The notes beneath the pieces were generated by a model. That model saw only the letters and a program-made list of their open reading frames with translations. It had not been told where the DNA came from and made no database searches. A stretch of 64,000 bases of DNA from Pelecanus crispus (lineage: Eukaryota; Chordata; Aves; Pelecaniformes; Pelecanidae): NCBI RefSeq assembly GCF_030463565.1, contig NC_134660.1, positions 2,034,001-2,098,000 on the forward strand, given 5' to 3'. Each line of letters begins with the position of its first letter. The first letter of the stretch is position 1. This document shows positions 60,728 through 64,000 of this stretch, one piece after another. Both the position numbers and the translations under genes were made by a program.

Positions 60728-63700
60728 GTGAGTAGCTTCTAATCTCTGCGTGTGATATTGCCATGACCTTCCTCCTGCCAGAGGAGGCTGGGGGGGGCTC
60801 TGCCCGAGCGGACCCGTGCTCTGACGGCTGCTAACGAGCATGCGAGGCTGCAGCATCTTGAAAGCCTGGCTGCATTAATTCTCCAACCCGTTTGTCCGGG
60901 CATCTTGTGACCATCTTGCACCTCTCCCGGCTCCTCCACGCTGGCAGACGCTGCAGCCGGATCCAGAGGGGTATCCGAGTCCTTTGCTTCTCCCGAGGTG
61001 CTCAAGTCCACGGTGACTGTGAGAAGCGAGGAGGGGAGGAGCAGAGAGTGGCATTTGGTGGGGGCAGATGTGGACCGGGGCAGTCCCATCCATCCCTGGT
61101 TGTCACCGTAATCCACAGCGTGGGTGATGCTGCAGGGTCCGGGCTCGCTGGGGCCAGCCCCGCGCTGCTCCCACTGAGGGACTCCAGTCCCTGTTGTGCT
61201 CTCTCCGGTTTGTGTTTGTGTGTAGGAACCCCAGCCAAAGGCACGTCTCTTCCTCCTGTCCCTTTGCAGCTGTGACTGTCCTCTGCCACGCTCCGCTTGC
61301 CTTGACCCCTCCTCTGACTCCTGCAAAGCCCTTTCCAGCCATCCGGCTGTCGGGATTGCTTGCTGCAGCTGCCGCTGCTGTTGGTTTGTGCCGAGGCTGC
61401 GCACGCTCCCCAGGGTCTCACCACCTGCTGTCACCCGCCCCGAGGGTAGGACAGGCGGTATCATCCGCTTCCCTACCTACAGCCCATGTTTTGTAGCCAG
61501 ACTGCACCAGAGCAGCCTCGCAGGGAGCTCCTCAAGGTCCCTCGGCCATGCACAGCTTCCCTCCTGCCTCGATGGAGGGGTTCCTGGGGGCTGTGCACAG
61601 CAGCATCTCCATCCTCCCTTGACCTCCTGGAAGGGGAGCTCTGTCCTGTGTCTGCAAGAGACCCAGCTCTTCCATTTCTGAAAATTATATTAAAACCGTG
61701 CCCAAGTTCAGCGGCAGCTGGCCCGGGAGCTTGTGCTTCACCCAGCAGCCTCAGCCCACGTCCAGGTGCTGGTGGTGCGGTTCGTGGCAGACGTGGACGT
61801 CTGTGTGTTGCCATGGCGAAGGAGGAGGATGCACACTTGCACGTATAGCTGCAGCACTGGGTGCAGCAGACGTGGGGTATCTCTGTCCTCTGCCCAAACT
61901 CGACCCTGCCGCTCCTCGTGGCGCAGGAGCCCGCAGTAGCCTCTGCCCTCAGCAGAATGCAGGGAGTTAATTCACCTTTAGCCGCTACTGAAAGTCATGA
62001 GTGTTCCTTATCAAATGCCCAGGAGCTGTTGCGAAACCCTGGCAGGGCTGGGAAGGCTGCTTTCTCCTTGACCATTAAACCCGCCCCTGGAGCGCAGCTT
62101 TGCATGAGAAAACTCTTGGGTGTCTGCTCGAGGGGCGTGAGCTGCTCCCAGCTCCGAGCCCTGCAGCACGCTGAGCTGCTCTCCCTGGCTGAGCCCCGGG
62201 CAGTGCCCAGGGGACAAAAACCTGATGCTGTTGGGTGCTGCAGGGGTGTGAGCCAGCACCCCTACAGCTGAGGCCAGGTGAGACGTGGTAAAAACCTGTC
62301 CTGGAGCTTTTCTATCCTTAAGGATCCTTACCTCAGGGACAAAGCCGCTGGCTTGGGAGCTGCTGTTTGCTTCCCTGGGGTGTCCAGGGGCTGTGGGTCT
62401 GGGCTTGCAGGAATGCAGGGAGAGGGAGGACGGTGCCTGCGCCCGCAGTGGGAGCTCGCACACATGTAGGAGCTCACACGCATACACAAACGCGCATACA
62501 AACACGGGAATGCCTGGCAGGGCGGGAGGAGGTTGTTTATTCCCTCCTCTTCTGATCCCATTGTGCTTTTCACTGGCAAGTACTGATCTGCGAGAGCTGC
62601 AGGGTGTTATCCGCACACCAAACCCCAGGACAGCGAGGGCTGGGGAAGGCTTCCCACTTGGGAAATGGACCTGGCTGGAAGATTTTTCCCTGGGGGCAGC
62701 TTCTCGATGAGGTCTGAGCTGGCAGGAGATGAGCATAGCTTCCCCGCCATAGAGCAGGGCTGTGGTCTTTGTTGCAGAAAGCACCACTCTCTTTTTTGAG
62801 AGAATCTGTGGAGGTTTGGGGGCGTTGAATAACACGGCAGAGAGATGAGAGCAGCCTGTGTCCCTCTGCTCTGCGCCCTTCACCCTCTCTCAGCCACGGG
62901 AGCAGTTTTCAGCAGTTTCCCTGTGGGCATCTGGCTGCCAGCCTGGGGTTGCATGACCCACTTAATGGATGCAGAAACAGACCCGCTCCCTGTGGAAAGC
63001 CTGGCTCAGCAGGCAGCGTTCCGCTCCCAGGGGTGCAGCCGGGCAGGCACGCGGGCAGCAAAGGGGGCTGCCCGGCACGGCAGCGCTCGCTGGCGTGTGA
63101 ACCCCTCCGCAGCGCAGAGGTGCCCCAAACCGCCCTCGGTGGAGGTGCTGATAGGGTCCTGCGCGTGAGGAAACCCTCCTTGCAACGGAGCTGCGCAAAG
63201 CCTGAGCCTCTGACCGCTGGGAAATGCCGTCCTGAGGCTGTCCCGGCTCAGGCTCCCTGCAGCGGACGGGGGAGCGGGGTGCTCCCCTCGGGGTGCTCCC
63301 CTTCCCGGGAGGGCAGCTCTGCTCCAGGCTCTGCCTCCTGCCTGCACAGGGAGCCTGCCCTGGTGCCCTTCAGTAAATAACTGTTTAACCAGCAGACAGG
63401 CGGGCTCCAGGTGCTTTCCGATGGCAGTGCATTCATTAACACAAGCGGCTATTAATTTTTACACCCACGCCCAGGCGGTTGGGTTAACCCTTCCCTCCTG
63501 CCCGCTGCAGGGGGGCCTCTCTCTGTGCTGGCTGCGGGTGTGTTTGGTGGTATCTGCTTTGAGTCTCCTGCAACAAAAAACCCCAAAGTCCTCTCACGCT
63601 TAAAGAGGAATCTGGGGGTAGGTGTTGGAGTGGTGCCTCCATGGTTGTGCCCAGCTGTAGGCTGGGGAGTTGCACGCCAAACTCGGCGTGCGCTGGGGGG

Positions 63701-64000
63701 ACTTCCTAAAGGTGCCTTTGCTCCGCGCTCCTGCAGCCTGCAGGCTTGGGAGCCTGGTCTTGAATCTCATCCACACCTGAAAAAATTGCATATCCCACCC
63801 TTAACTTAAACTTTCTCCTTCCTGTGCCACAAACGGGTCTGAGCAAATGTCCTTGGGGCTGTGAGATGGCTAACGCCGAGTCCTTGGTGGCAAAAAGGAA
63901 TGAGCTGGGATGAGGTGAGGGACGTTGCTGGTGCTGAAGGGCTGCAGGAGCTGCTGCCATTGCTGGGCTCCAGGCTCAGCCCCGGGGCTGGCGCTGCAGA
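60728..64000 (+). other. LASP1: LASP1 intron 4 (partial)
   Basis: It starts with GTGAGT after the exon 4 codon AAC and runs to the window end. The next expected exon (IKYHEEFEKSRMG in human) was not found. Ordinary GC-rich intronic sequence. Confidence 0.75.

Overview
The window looks like part of a bird genome, most likely a GC-rich, gene-dense microchromosome. It carries CR1-type LINE tails (the dominant avian interspersed repeat), compact introns and CpG-rich promoters. Its gene order PIP4K2B - CWC25 - C17orf98-like - RPL23 - LASP1 matches human 17q12 as I remember it. The species cannot be named from the sequence.

Layout. 1-5283: first coding exon of PIP4K2B (minus strand) and part of its intron 1, with a CpG-rich promoter at 5284-5965. 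6946-13203: complete CWC25 (minus, 10 coding exons, 416 codons plus stop), a spliceosome factor. 14119-18449: tandem array of tRNA-Cys(GCA) genes, all on the minus strand, one per 340-525 bp repeat. 18972-19568: two 3' exons of a C17orf98-like gene. About 20345-26051: a second, diverged copy of the block ~12548-19382. It holds a broken CWC25 5' end, a second tRNA-Cys array and the last C17orf98-like exon, with a CR1 insertion missing from the first copy. 27337-29234: complete RPL23 (minus, 5 exons, 140 aa) with two related H/ACA snoRNA candidates in successive introns. 29675 and 32493: two single tRNA-Cys genes. 31580-32196: a longer CR1 element. 32607-32685: a near-perfect palindrome. 32964-64000: the first four coding exons of LASP1 (plus strand), with long introns running past the window end.

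In all there are 17 full-length tRNA-Cys genes and 2 deleted copies, all on the minus strand. They fall into two T-stem classes. The GC-rich class includes both singletons; the other occurs only inside the arrays and has expanded there.

The genes do not form an operon. CWC25 (pre-mRNA splicing), RPL23 (ribosome), the snoRNAs (probable pseudouridylation guides) and tRNA-Cys are housekeeping RNA and translation functions. PIP4K2B (phosphoinositide kinase) and LASP1 (actin-binding LIM-SH3 adaptor) flank them. The most unusual material is the duplicated tRNA block: it contains an 899-bp tract with one difference seen by eye, beside clearly older, diverged sequence. That pattern suggests gene conversion of the CWC25 promoter region.
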